A DNA stretch of 64,000 bases from assembly GCF_000214175.1 (NCBI RefSeq), contig NC_015564.1:3410001-3474000 (forward strand), given 5' to 3'. The notes below the pieces were generated by a model. That model searched no databases. It worked only from the letters and a program-made list of their open reading frames with translations, and was not told the DNA's origin. This document shows positions 53,039-62,215 of the stretch, one piece after another. Both the position numbers and the translations under genes were made by a program. This DNA is from Hoyosella subflava DQS3-9A1 (GTDB taxonomy: Bacteria; Actinomycetota; Actinomycetes; Mycobacteriales; Mycobacteriaceae). Within the stretch, counting starts at the first letter, position 1, and every line of letters begins with the position of its first letter.

Positions 53039-53146
53039 GAATTTCTCCCTCCTCAGGGGCTTTCGCCCTAATCTCTATCTCGAAGGTACTCACCCAGGAC
53101 ACCCGAGCGCATCAGGAAAGACCCCGAACCGCACCCCGAGGTTTTC

Positions 53147-54169
53147 TCATTCCATTTCTGCGCGCACTCCAAGGAGCCGCACCGGGCGGTCAAGTGGAAA
53201 CAGGTCGAGTACGGCGAGGGCAGCCTTCTCGACCTCCCCCAGGTCACGTGTCGGCTGCGGCAGCTTACGGGCATGAGTCCTCGTGTAAAACGTCGACGTC
53301 CGGACGGTCACCCCTACACGAATGATTCGGCGATCCTCCGCGAGCGCTGCCTCGCCCGCACTGCGCGCAAGCTCAGCCGTTCGCACCGCGATATCCGCGC
53401 GGTCAGTCAGATCTTGCGGGAATGTCCGGGAGTGACTGTGGGAACGTGCAGGTGCTGGCTGAGTCACGATCTCCCTGCCACCGAGCCCGCGTCCCAGAGC
53501 CACGAGCCACGGACCCGTCGTCGGACCGAAACGACTCGCGAGTTCGAACCGATCGGCGGCAGCGAGTTCAGCGACCGTCACCAAGCCGGCCTCAGCAAGC
53601 TTCTGCGACGTTTTTCGCCCTATCCCCCACAGCGACTCCGTTGACCTGTTCCCCATGACCGCCATCCAGTTGTCGACGGTCAACTGGTAAACCCCGGCAG
53701 GCTTAGCGAAACCGGTAGCCACCTTGGCTCGAAGCTTGTTGTCGCCCACACCAATCGACGAAGCCAGCTGGGTGCGCTCCGCGATCGTCTGACGGATCTG
53801 CTCCGCCAGAGCAAGCGGATCGTCAGACTCAGCTCCGACGAATGCCTCATCCCAGCCGAGCACTTCCACCGGCAAACCCATGTCACGCATCGTGCCCATC
53901 ACCTCGACCGAGGCATCCTCGTAGGTCGCAGTATCGGATGGGAGGAAAACCGCGTCAGGGCATTTCTTAGCCGCAGTGCGCAGCGGCATCCCAGCGCGCA
54001 CGCCATACGCGCGCGCCTCATACGATGCGCACGCTACGACTTGGCGGGGACGCTCAGGATCTCCCTCACCGCCGACAATAACCGGGACGTCTCTGAGCAG
54101 TGGGTCCCTGCGTTTCTCGACAGCAGCGAGGAACTGGTCGAGATCGACGTGCATGATCCAGTAGTTCAT
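53147..54169 (-). CDS. dinB: Y-family DNA polymerase IV, DinB2 type
   Basis: 340-aa translesion polymerase. It starts WIMHVDLDQFLAAVEKRRDP with the first catalytic Asp, then PRQVVACASYEARAYGVRAGMPL, and GWDEAFVGAESD holds the second acidic pair. SIGVGDNKLRAKVATGFAKPAG and LWGIGRKTSQKLAEAG (helix-hairpin-helix) follow, and a little-finger domain ends RPVRLLGVRAEME. No obvious beta-clamp peptide is seen at the C-terminus, as with mycobacterial DinB2 (Rv3056), which it resembles more than DinB1. ATG 54169 is preferred over GTG 54178. It starts 19 nt after the PPOX gene. Confidence 0.9.
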   Translation of the reverse strand: MNYWIMHVDLDQFLAAVEKRRDPLLRDVPVIVGGEGDPERPRQVVACASYEARAYGVRAGMPLRTAAKKCPDAVFLPSDTATYEDASVEVMGTMRDMGLPVEVLGWDEAFVGAESDDPLALAEQIRQTIAERTQLASSIGVGDNKLRAKVATGFAKPAGVYQLTVDNWMAVMGNRSTESLWGIGRKTSQKLAEAGLVTVAELAAADRFELASRFGPTTGPWLVALGRGLGGREIVTQPAPARSHSHSRTFPQDLTDRADIAVRTAELARSAGEAALAEDRRIIRVGVTVRTSTFYTRTHARKLPQPTRDLGEVEKAALAVLDLFPLDRPVRLLGVRAEME

Positions 54170-54188
54170 CAAGGCCACTCAATGTGGA

Positions 54189-54617
54189 CTACGCAGGCAT
54201 GCCCAAATCAGCGGAAAGCCACCGCTCTGGCCGCATCCGGATCCGGACCATCGAGCCCAGGGCACCCTCGAACCACTCCACATACTCCTCGAGCGCAGCA
54301 CCCGAAAGGTACCGCGCAGCCATCTCCTTGTGCTCCGCGCTACTGACTGGCGACACTCCAGTGACCGGCCCTTCTACCGAAACATATTTCGGCGTCGGCT
54401 CCACGCGGTCAACCATGAGCGAGAAACGCCCCGCGGCAATGATCTTCTTGGCCTTCAGGGACTCGGCTTCCGTGTCGATCCAGACCTCACCACCGATCTC
54501 ATACCCATACCAGATGGGCACGACCATTGGCCCTTGCCCATCTCCACGTGCGACTGCGACTGCTGCGACATGCGGTTCAGCGAGAAAACTCTCGCGTTCC
54601 TCTTCGGATAGCGCCAT
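54189..54617 (-). CDS. PPOX-class flavin/F420-dependent oxidoreductase
   Basis: 142-aa split-barrel protein of the pyridoxamine-phosphate-oxidase-like (FDOR) superfamily. Typical strands are HVAAVAVARGDGQGPMVVPIWYGYE, VWIDTEAESLKAKKI, RFSLMVDRVEPTPKYVSVEGPV and VRIRMRPERWLSADLG. Such proteins bind FMN, FAD, F420 or haem-like tetrapyrroles. Since fbiC shows F420 is made, an F420 cofactor is plausible but unproven. It lies between ychF and dinB on the same strand, with a large hairpin 39 nt upstream of its start. Confidence 0.78.
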   Translation of the reverse strand: MALSEEERESFLAEPHVAAVAVARGDGQGPMVVPIWYGYEIGGEVWIDTEAESLKAKKIIAAGRFSLMVDRVEPTPKYVSVEGPVTGVSPVSSAEHKEMAARYLSGAALEEYVEWFEGALGSMVRIRMRPERWLSADLGMPA

Positions 54618-54656
54618 GCGAACCAGCGTAGCGGCGCGTTCGGGAGTGCTGTTGTG

Positions 54657-54705
54657 CGATTTGGTTTGATTTGACGCGGTATCCGCGTTAAATCAAACCA
54701 AATCG
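54657..54705. repeat. Near-perfect 23-bp inverted repeat with 3-nt loop
   Basis: The left arm (54657-54679) begins CGATTTGGTTTGATTT and the right arm (54683-54705) is its reverse complement except for one G/T position that would still pair as G-U in a plus-strand RNA. The loop is TAT. It is AT-rich in its outer two-thirds, unlike the surrounding DNA, and has no T-tract. It lies between ychF and the PPOX gene, both on minus. It could be a large operator, a terminator-like stem, or a miniature repeat element. Confidence 0.8.
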
Positions 54706-54755
54706 TCAGGGTCTTCCCCGGGGTTCCCGAAAGCAACCCACAACCGAGGACTCAA

Positions 54756-55835
54756 CTACACGTTGAACTTGAAGTCGACCACGTCGCCGTCGACCATCAC
54801 ATAGTCTTTGCCCTCGAGGCGGACCTTCCCGGCGGATTTAGCCGCGGCCATGGAACCGGCAGCGACGAGATCCTCGTAGGACACGATTTCAGCTTTGATG
54901 AAACCGCGCTCGAAGTCAGTGTGGATGACACCGGCAGCCTTCGGAGCAGTGTCACCTTTATGGATTGTCCACGCGCGGGCTTCTTTGGGGCCGGCCGTGA
55001 GGTACGTCTGCAGCCCCAGCGTGTGGAATCCAGCGCGGGCCAGCGAGTACAGGCCAGGCTCTGTCTGCCCAATCGTCTCGAGCAGCTCGAGTGCTGACTC
55101 TTCGTCCAGCTCCTGCAGATCGGATTCGACTTTGGCGTCGAGGAAGACCGCGTCAGCAGGCGCAACTGCTGCCCGCAATTCGTTCTTGCGGTCCTCGTCG
55201 GTGAGCACGCCTTCATCCGCGTTGAAGACGTACAGGAACGGCTTGGTGGTCAAGAGGTGAAGTTCCCTCAGCATGCCCAGGTCCATGCTGCCCTTTTGTG
55301 AGAAGAGCGTCTTGCCACCATCGAGGACTTGCTGCGCTTCCTTCGCGGCTTCAGCCAGCGGACGCTTGTCCTTGTTGTTCTTCGACTCTTTCTCGAGCCT
55401 GGGAACCGCTTTCTCCAAAGTCTGCAAGTCAGCGAGGATTAGTTCGGTCTCGATGACCTCGATGTCGGAGAGCGGGTCGACGCGGCCGTCCACATGGACG
55501 ACATCATCGTCAGTGAAGACGCGCACTACCTGACAGATGGCGTCGGCTTCGCGAATGTTCGCGAGAAACTTGTTGCCGAGCCCAGCTCCCTCGCTCGCGC
55601 CTTTCACAATGCCTGCGATGTCGACGAACGACACTGTCGCGGGGAGAATGCGCTGCGAACCGAATATTTCAGCGAGCTTGTCGAGCCGAGGGTCAGGCAA
55701 TTCCACAACACCCACGTTGGGTTCAATCGTGGCGAACGGGTAGTTCGCGGCGACCACGTCGTTCTTCGTCAGTGCGTTGAACAAGGTGGACTTACCTACG
55801 TTGGGCAGGCCGACAATTCCGAGGGTTAGGCTCAC
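54756..55835 (-). CDS. ychF: Obg-family GTPase/ATPase YchF
   Basis: 359-aa P-loop protein with G1 [15 protein letters not shown]2/G3 region [22 protein letters not shown], and the ATP-favouring N-x-x-E type G4 (YVFNADEG). A coiled-coil insertion (about 130-180) and C-terminal TGS domain ([35 protein letters not shown] region) are present. Equivalent to Rv1112. It binds ribosomes and modulates stress responses, by family knowledge. Confidence 0.95.
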   Translation of the reverse strand: MSLTLGIVGLPNVGKSTLFNALTKNDVVAANYPFATIEPNVGVVELPDPRLDKLAEIFGSQRILPATVSFVDIAGIVKGASEGAGLGNKFLANIREADAICQVVRVFTDDDVVHVDGRVDPLSDIEVIETELILADLQTLEKAVPRLEKESKNNKDKRPLAEAAKEAQQVLDGGKTLFSQKGSMDLGMLRELHLLTTKPFLYVFNADEGVLTDEDRKNELRAAVAPADAVFLDAKVESDLQELDEESALELLETIGQTEPGLYSLARAGFHTLGLQTYLTAGPKEARAWTIHKGDTAPKAAGVIHTDFERGFIKAEIVSYEDLVAAGSMAAAKSAGKVRLEGKDYVMVDGDVVDFKFNV

Positions 55836-55871
55836 GGGTTCCTAAGTCTACGGACTAATGGGCGCGGGTTA

Positions 55872-55910
55872 CCACCCCGGTCCTCCCGCGCGAGTCGCTA
55901 ACCGGGGTGG
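55872..55910 (-). terminator. 10-bp stem hairpin after cupredoxin gene
   Basis: CCACCCCGGT (55872-55881) and ACCGGGGTGG (55901-55910) are perfect inverted arms with a 19-nt loop, 15 nt downstream of the cupredoxin stop on the minus strand. There is no long T-run. It likely separates that gene from ychF. Confidence 0.6.
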
Positions 55911-55924
55911 CTCTCGTTGTCAGA

Positions 55925-56365
55925 TTATTCTTCGACGACGACCGACCCGGTCATGTTGGGATGAAGGGAGCAAATGTAGTCGTATTCACCTGCTTCAGTG
56001 AATGTGTAGGTCCAGGTGTCTTCTGACAGCGTCGGACTCACGAAATCTTCCGGTGCGCCTTCACCACCCGTGACGTCGTGGTCTACGGGCCCGTCAGCGA
56101 AAACCCATTCCACCGTGTCGCCGACGCTCACCGTAATGTTCGGTGGATCGAACGCGAAGTTCTCGACGCGTACCGTTGCGGCCACATCCTCGGACTCTTC
56201 CGCGCCGGGGTCGTCGGCATCCATCTCTGGATCGTCGGGCATCGCGCCTGGAACATCGAGAACGGTGGTCGTGTCCTCGGCGGTGTCCTCATCTGTGTCG
56301 TTTCCACAGCCCACAACCAGGGCACCTGCGAGGACTATCGCGCTGAATCCGGCTAAACGTCGCAT
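55925..56365 (-). CDS. Cupredoxin-domain copper-binding lipoprotein
   Basis: 146-aa exported lipoprotein. A signal peptide ends in VVGC, lipidated at about Cys20. An acidic linker of about 40 residues follows (rich in Asp, Glu and Thr), and then a plastocyanin/azurin-like domain (about 63-146). The copper ligands are His in PVDHDVTGG and Cys, His and Met in YDYICSLHPNMTGSV. Role: periplasmic electron transfer or copper handling. It has its own terminator and no copper-resistance or oxidase genes beside it. The divergent gene is the AI-2E-type permease. Confidence 0.88.
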   Translation of the reverse strand: MRRLAGFSAIVLAGALVVGCGNDTDEDTAEDTTTVLDVPGAMPDDPEMDADDPGAEESEDVAATVRVENFAFDPPNITVSVGDTVEWVFADGPVDHDVTGGEGAPEDFVSPTLSEDTWTYTFTEAGEYDYICSLHPNMTGSVVVEE

Positions 56366-56587
56366 TATCCATCACTCTCCTTTGTGCTTCACCACTTCAC
56401 TGCCTGCCCAAGGATCGAGGGTAGTCACCCGGGTGTCACGACGTGGCAGTTTGCGCAACAGCGAGGCAGAGACGGTGCGCGAATCGGGGCAATGCGGGAG
56501 TGCCACATAGATCACATTTCCACGCACCTGCCGGACTCGAATGCGACTATCTCTTGTGGTCTTCACACCTATCGACGGAGCGGCACT

Positions 56588-57862
56588 GTGACCGAACAAT
56601 TCAAGCCGGACGACAATCGCAGCACCATTGACAGCCGGGTCGGGCAGTCCACCGCGAAAACCGCCGTGGATCGCGGAACGCTGATCGGGCGTGGCGGCGC
56701 TTGGCTCGCCACATGGAGCCTCCGCCTGATTCTGATCGCCGCGGCTGTGTGGATCCTCGGTTGGGTCGTCGGCGAGTTCTGGGTGATTATCCTCCCGGTT
56801 TCCCTGGCGATCATTGTTTCGACGGTGTTGTGGCCCGTCACCCGTCAACTGCGTGATTGGCGAGTACCCGCTTCGCTTGCTGCTTTGGTCACAATCGTGG
56901 TGGCACTCGGGGGGTTCGTCGGCGTCATCGCACTCATCGTGCCGTCGGTGGTTGCGCAGGTACCCGAACTGGCAAACCAGGCCACGCAAGGTATCCGGAC
57001 GGTCCAGGACTGGCTGCAGGGGCCTCCCCTCAACATTCGCGAGGAACAGTTTCCGGAATTCACCAATGCGATTGTCACGCGGATTCAGGAAAGCTCGACG
57101 GCCATCGCTTCCGGGGTGTTCACCGGTGTCAGCGCGGCAACGTCCGTGATCATCACACTGGCGCTGACGGCTGTCTTGACGTTTTTCTTCATCAAGGACG
57201 GGCCACGCTTCTTGCCGTGGCTGAACCGGTCGACCGGCTCTCCCGGTGCACGCCATGTTGAGGAGGTTCTGCGCCGTCAGTGGCGGACTCTCAGCGGATT
57301 CATCCGCACGCAGGCGATAGTCAGCTTTGTGGACGCGCTGTTCATCGGAATTGGGCTCGTTGTGCTGGGTGTGCCCCTGGCGGGAGCGCTAGCGGTGATC
57401 ACGTTCATCGCGGGATTTGTGCCCATTGTGGGTGCGTTTGTCGCGGGTGCGCTGGCAGTTCTCGTCGCCTTGGTAGCGAACGGTCCCACCACGGCCCTCG
57501 TCCTGCTTGGAATCATCATTCTGGTGCAGCAACTCGAGAGCAACGTGCTACAACCGGTGCTCCAAAGCAAGAGTATGAATTTGCACCCTGTGGTGGTGCT
57601 GCTGTCGGTGACAGCGGGCGGCACCTTGTTCGGTGTTATCGGCGCGTTCCTGGCGGTGCCAGTCGCCGCTGTGGTCGCAGTTGCGGTGCGCTACATCGAT
57701 GAAGTCATCAGCGAGCGTTGCGGTGAGGCCCCAGGGTCAGTGGCTATTGACCAGACGGGCGACGGGGACGCCTCCGTCGGAAGCCGACAGGAGCCGGATA
57801 CTGGGGCCGAAGGGGGCCTGCCTGACGGCGTTCCAAGTACGGTCGCAGCACCAAAGCTCTAA
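56588..57862 (+). CDS. AI-2E family (PerM/UPF0118) transporter
   Basis: 424-aa membrane protein, about 8 TM helices. The GTG at 56588 has GGAG 7 nt upstream; an open frame to 56384 is not supported. Characteristic parts are WRTLSGFIRTQAIVSFVDALFIGIGLVVLGVPLA (with the central GIGLVVLGVPLA) and LQQLESNVLQPVLQSKSMNLHPVVVLLSVTAGG. Substrates of this family vary; Na+/H+ exchange and AI-2 export are reported in others. The C-terminal 50 residues are polar. It converges on sbcC with a 4-nt overlap. Confidence 0.87.
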   Translation: MTEQFKPDDNRSTIDSRVGQSTAKTAVDRGTLIGRGGAWLATWSLRLILIAAAVWILGWVVGEFWVIILPVSLAIIVSTVLWPVTRQLRDWRVPASLAALVTIVVALGGFVGVIALIVPSVVAQVPELANQATQGIRTVQDWLQGPPLNIREEQFPEFTNAIVTRIQESSTAIASGVFTGVSAATSVIITLALTAVLTFFFIKDGPRFLPWLNRSTGSPGARHVEEVLRRQWRTLSGFIRTQAIVSFVDALFIGIGLVVLGVPLAGALAVITFIAGFVPIVGAFVAGALAVLVALVANGPTTALVLLGIIILVQQLESNVLQPVLQSKSMNLHPVVVLLSVTAGGTLFGVIGAFLAVPVAAVVAVAVRYIDEVISERCGEAPGSVAIDQTGDGDASVGSRQEPDTGAEGGLPDGVPSTVAAPKL

Positions 57863-60800
57863 CCGACTGGTGCTTCGGGGAGCGCAGTGACGGACGAGCG
57901 CACGTGAGAACCAGTTCGAGTCTTCACGACATGGAGGCGGCAGGGGATGCGCTGGCGCATCTCATCGACATGGCTGACGATGCCGACGACTCGGCCGCCT
58001 GCGCGGAGTTCGTCGAGAACGCCCATCACCGCGTCAAGTGTGTCGCTATCGAGTGTGCCGAAGCCTTCGTCGATGAAGAGGGTGTCGAGCATCATGCCGC
58101 CCGCTTCGGAAGTCACCACATCGGCCAGTCCCAGTGCCAGCGACAATGACGCCATGAAGGTTTCGCCGCCGGACAGTGTCTTCGCTGACCGAACGACCCC
58201 GGTGTAGTCATCTCGGATGTCGAGGCCGAGTCCGCCCCTAAGGCCTCGTGGACCTGCTGCGTCTGAATGAATGAACTCGTACCTGCCGCCTGACATGATG
58301 CGTAGCCGCGCCGATGCCGCTACCGCAACTTCCTCAAGGCGAGCCGCCAGCACGTAGGACCGCAGCGACATTCGGCGCGTGTTCTGGCCTCGGCCTGCAA
58401 TGACCTCAGACAACAGCGATAGTTGCGCGTACCGTTCCTCCGCTGGGCCCAGGTCCTCGAGAGCAGACTCGAGATCGCCTGCGAGCGAGATAACTCCGTC
58501 ATTCGCCCGCTGAGCTTGCGCATGTTCCCGGACTGCCGACTCGAGCGCAGCGCGCGCTTCGGCGACATCGGTCTCCGCGGCCTCGACGTTGGCGGTCGGC
58601 TGATTGGCAGCATCTCTGACTAGTGGGTCGTCAAGGACCGCTTGGGCACGCACTTTGCGATCCCGGGCGTCCTCGAGGGCGGCTTCCGTGTCAGCTATCC
58701 ACGGCACCGTTCGCACGGCGTTCCGCGCGTCCGTGAGCGACTGGAAGCCCGCCTCCCTCGCTAGGCTCTGCAGATAAGCATGGTGTTCCTCAGTGCGGAG
58801 CACCGCAGCTGCTGCTTTGCCCCGTGTCCCATGTAGGTGCGAGGCTGCTCGCGCAAGAGCGTCGAGCCGTGCCTTCCTCGAAACGACATCGGTGTCTTCC
58901 CCGCGTGCCGCGTCGAGGGTCGCCCGCAACTCCGCTAGCTGGGTGGTAAGCCCGTCGACCCGCTCCTCAAGTCCAGCCCGCTTCGACGACAGTTCGGAGA
59001 TTCGTTCCTCAAGTGCGCGCGCACGGCCGAGCAGTTTCTCACGTGCAGATCGGAGCCCGCCAAGTTGACCGACGCATCGCTGAGCTTCGGCCAGCGAAGC
59101 CGTGGCCTCAGTCAACTCTGCGTCGATGTCCCGCAAGGAGCGACCGCCGGATTCACCGCCGAGCAATTCTGCGCGTTTCTCAAGGTCAGCGACCGCTACT
59201 CTCGCGGCCTCGAAAGCGTCTGCAGCGAGTTGCTCGGAATCGACTGCCCTCTGCTCGTCTTCTTGCGTGACGGCAGTCGGTGCGAACGGAGCGGGCTTCG
59301 GATGGATCTCCGACCCGCATACCGCGCACGGTTCACCAGCTTCCAGGCGATTCGCAAGTTCCCCTGCCATCCCGGCAATTCTGAGCTCGCGAAGCGCAAC
59401 GAGACGCTCCCGGCTCTCAAGGTGATTCGATCGAGCGCGGATGAGCGCGTCCTGCGCATCGATGAGTGCTTCGCTCACACCGGGGAGTTCATGAGCCGCC
59501 GAACGAGTCTTCTTCAGTTGATGAATGCCGGTACGGAGACCCTCAATCCGCGCCTCGGCCGCAACGGCTTCGTCGATGTCCTGGTCGAGCCGACCTTTTT
59601 TGGCTGGTATTCCGTCGAGTTCAGTCACCAGCTGAGTGCGCTCATCGTCGATTGTTGCCAACGCTTCGTCGAGACGCGAGATGTCCCTCTCGAGGCGGTC
59701 GGCCTCGTCAGCGCGCTCGCAGAGCTTCGTCAGCCCACCGCTTTCCTCGGTCCAGGAAGTGACTGCCTCCTGCAGGTTCGTGTCGTCGCACGCTTGCGCT
59801 GGCCAGGAGAGTGCTTCAGCGACGGCGGCGCCACCGTTCAGTACTGTGAGTTCGTCTACGGCAAGTTTCATTTCGAGCACAGCATCATCGGCAGCCTGCT
59901 GGAACCGCATCAGATCTCTGTCCGCTGTCTCGAAAGGTTTAGCCCGCCGCGCTCGATGCAGTTCGGTCGCGAGATCACGACGAAGGGCCTCACCCGCGGT
60001 GAGCTTGCTCAGTGCGGATTCGGCATCGCGGAATCTCAGTTGACGTTCCGCGTGGACGCGGACACCATCGAGTCGGTGCTGCGCCTGGTCAAAAGCGGTT
60101 GCGGTCTGATCGAGACTAGCCGCCGCCGTCTTGACACGCTGGCAGAGAAAATCTCTCAGCTGTTCGATCCAGTCGCGCGGATTCCCATCCGGCTCGTCTT
60201 CAATGCCAGCGGCGTGAGTGATCTTTCCCAGAACGACGTCCACACACTGACGCGCACGGTCGAGACGCGCCTCAGCTTCCTTCCGGCGATCGGCGAACCA
60301 AGCCTCCACGGAGCCGAAACGTTTCGTTTCGAAGAGGCTTTCAAGTAGCTTCTCCCGCTCTTCATTCGACGCCCGGAGGAACTTGGCGAACTCACCCTGG
60401 GGTAGGAGAACAACCTGGAAGAACTGATCCTTGGACATTCCAAGGAGGTCACGGACCGTATCCGCGATCTCTTCGATCCGCGCCAGATTCTCACCGCGCC
60501 CCGGGGTCCCATCCGGTTCCAGCCAGGTGAGCACCGCCTTCGCCTTCTCCTTTACGGACCCATCACCCCGCTTCTTGGGGCGGTCATATTCGGGGTTTCT
60601 GACGATGCGGAACCGTCGGCCTTTGACGCTAGCCTCAAGGGTGACTCTCGGTATCGCGCCTTCGCGTGCGTGATCTGAGAGAAACCGCTTACTTTCAGTG
60701 CGTGCCCCTGGAACCGCCCCGTAGAGGGCGAAAGCTATCGCGTCGAGGATTGTCGTCTTGCCGGCCCCGGTCTGGCCGTGCAGCAGGAACAAGCCGTCGG

Positions 60801-60879
60801 CCCCCACCGAATCGAAGTCAATGGTCTCGACATCGGCAAAAGGCCCAAAAGCCTCGATGCGCAGCGTATGCAGCCTCAC
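57859..60879 (-). CDS. sbcC: SbcC, ATPase subunit of the SbcCD nuclease
   Basis: 1006-aa SMC-like ATPase (Rad50 counterpart). N-terminal Walker A HGQTGAGKTTILDAIAFALYG lies near residue 35, a long coiled coil follows, and the zinc hook CAVCGSEIHP is at about residue 520. After the second coiled coil come the signature TLSGGETFMASLSLALGLADV and Walker B MLDTLFIDEGFGTLDSDTLD. With SbcD it cleaves DNA hairpins and ends. It starts 39 nt after the sbcD stop on the same strand. Confidence 0.95.
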   Translation of the reverse strand: MRLHTLRIEAFGPFADVETIDFDSVGADGLFLLHGQTGAGKTTILDAIAFALYGAVPGARTESKRFLSDHAREGAIPRVTLEASVKGRRFRIVRNPEYDRPKKRGDGSVKEKAKAVLTWLEPDGTPGRGENLARIEEIADTVRDLLGMSKDQFFQVVLLPQGEFAKFLRASNEEREKLLESLFETKRFGSVEAWFADRRKEAEARLDRARQCVDVVLGKITHAAGIEDEPDGNPRDWIEQLRDFLCQRVKTAAASLDQTATAFDQAQHRLDGVRVHAERQLRFRDAESALSKLTAGEALRRDLATELHRARRAKPFETADRDLMRFQQAADDAVLEMKLAVDELTVLNGGAAVAEALSWPAQACDDTNLQEAVTSWTEESGGLTKLCERADEADRLERDISRLDEALATIDDERTQLVTELDGIPAKKGRLDQDIDEAVAAEARIEGLRTGIHQLKKTRSAAHELPGVSEALIDAQDALIRARSNHLESRERLVALRELRIAGMAGELANRLEAGEPCAVCGSEIHPKPAPFAPTAVTQEDEQRAVDSEQLAADAFEAARVAVADLEKRAELLGGESGGRSLRDIDAELTEATASLAEAQRCVGQLGGLRSAREKLLGRARALEERISELSSKRAGLEERVDGLTTQLAELRATLDAARGEDTDVVSRKARLDALARAASHLHGTRGKAAAAVLRTEEHHAYLQSLAREAGFQSLTDARNAVRTVPWIADTEAALEDARDRKVRAQAVLDDPLVRDAANQPTANVEAAETDVAEARAALESAVREHAQAQRANDGVISLAGDLESALEDLGPAEERYAQLSLLSEVIAGRGQNTRRMSLRSYVLAARLEEVAVAASARLRIMSGGRYEFIHSDAAGPRGLRGGLGLDIRDDYTGVVRSAKTLSGGETFMASLSLALGLADVVTSEAGGMMLDTLFIDEGFGTLDSDTLDAVMGVLDELRAGGRVVGIVSHVDEMRQRIPCRLHVVKTRTGSHVRSSVTALPEAPVG

Positions 60880-60918
60880 TCGTCCCCCATCCTCCTTAGA
60901 TGTCTCACCACCACCCCG

Positions 60919-62070
60919 TCACGCACTCGCGCGCCGCTCGCGCGAGTCCCCCGCCGCCAACGCTTGTTCAACCAGTCGAAGGTGTTCCTCATCGGGGTCG
61001 GTCCACGCGTCTTCGAAGAACCTTCGGGCAATATCTAGGTCACTTTGACCTCGCAGACGCTCCGCATACCGCAGCGCGACACGCTCTGTGGGCCGCTCCC
61101 ACCTAAGGTGGACAGCGTGCGGAAAGCGTTCCTGGAGCTTGCGCATCGCATCCACGGGACGGACTGGGTCTGTGAGTATCGCCGAAACGTAGTCATCCAG
61201 ACAATTGGCGTACACCTCGCTGCTGAGCAGTTCGTCCAGCGGCCCAGTAATCTCGCTCAGCCCTCGCACTACGGGCAAGTCAACCTTTTCGATCGACTCC
61301 ACACCAGCATCGTTGAGCTCGATGATCCACACCGACTTCCGGTGGTCACGCTCACCAAATGAATACGGGAGCGGGCTACCCGAATACCTAGTCGTTTCGT
61401 TCACGACCTGCGGGGTGTGCAGGTGCCCGAGCGCCACGTAGTCGACTCCACCAAAAATTGAAGCGGGAACAGTTTCCACACCACCGACCGTTATTGGGCG
61501 CTCGGATTCTGATGCAACCGCCCCAACGACGAACGCATGAGCGAGAACCACGCTACGCAAACCAGATTGCCGTCTCTCCACATCGGCGCGCACACGATCC
61601 ATCGCGGCCGACAAGACATCCTGGTGCGAGCGGGCCTCGAAAACACCCAACTCGGCCTTCACTGCTTCCGGCTCCAAGTAGGGCAGCCCGTAAAAAGCTA
61701 CGTCGCCATGCGCATCCGCCAAAACAACGGGCGCATCCACCTCGGCGACCGTCGTTTTGAGGTACAGACCACCCGCACCCGAAAATGCGGCACCGGCGCC
61801 CAGCCGCGGGGCGGAATCGTGATTGCCCGGGGTGGCGATGATCATCGCACCAGCAGCGTGAAGCTTCTCGAACGCGTCGTTACACAACTTGACTGCATCA
61901 GCGCTAGGCACCGCGCGGTCGTAGACATCGCCCGAGATGAGCACGACGTCGATTTCACGGTCAGCTGTGATCTTGGCCATTGCATCGAGGACGGCGCACT
62001 GGTCCTCAAGCAGGTCAACGCCATGGAATGTCCGGCCGATGTGCCAGTCCGACGTGTGCAAGATCTTCAT
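60919..62070 (-). CDS. sbcD: SbcD, nuclease subunit of the SbcCD complex
   Basis: 383-aa calcineurin-like exonuclease (Mre11 counterpart). ATG 62070 gives MKILHTSDWHIGRTFHGVDL, the family start; the open frame upstream is not coding. Metal motifs: TSDWHIG, VLISGDVYDRAVPS, TPGNHDSAPRL, LAHAFV and ALGHLHTPQ. The C-terminal capping domain runs from about residue 270. It diverges from rmuC with a 145-nt gap that shows no other gene. Confidence 0.94.
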   Translation of the reverse strand: MKILHTSDWHIGRTFHGVDLLEDQCAVLDAMAKITADREIDVVLISGDVYDRAVPSADAVKLCNDAFEKLHAAGAMIIATPGNHDSAPRLGAGAAFSGAGGLYLKTTVAEVDAPVVLADAHGDVAFYGLPYLEPEAVKAELGVFEARSHQDVLSAAMDRVRADVERRQSGLRSVVLAHAFVVGAVASESERPITVGGVETVPASIFGGVDYVALGHLHTPQVVNETTRYSGSPLPYSFGERDHRKSVWIIELNDAGVESIEKVDLPVVRGLSEITGPLDELLSSEVYANCLDDYVSAILTDPVRPVDAMRKLQERFPHAVHLRWERPTERVALRYAERLRGQSDLDIARRFFEDAWTDPDEEHLRLVEQALAAGDSRERRASA

Positions 62071-62215
62071 GCCGCGAACCGTAGAGCATCCCACTGACAG
62101 TTTCTGGTACCTGCTGCTCAGACACGCGAACGCGGCCCCAGCGTCCCAGGTATCTCGCGCCCCTATTCTGCGCGCCCCGCAAAAATTGTCAGAGCTTTCG
62201 TGCACTATCACGCCC

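Noticed and set aside
56372-57256. 294-aa minus-strand frame opposite the AI-2E-type permease
   Set aside because: Composition (Asp, His, Arg, Gln rich) is that of an antisense shadow of membrane helices.
59065-60348. 427-aa open frame on plus strand within sbcC
   Set aside because: It is the reverse-strand shadow of the sbcC coiled-coil region; sbcC motifs are intact on minus.
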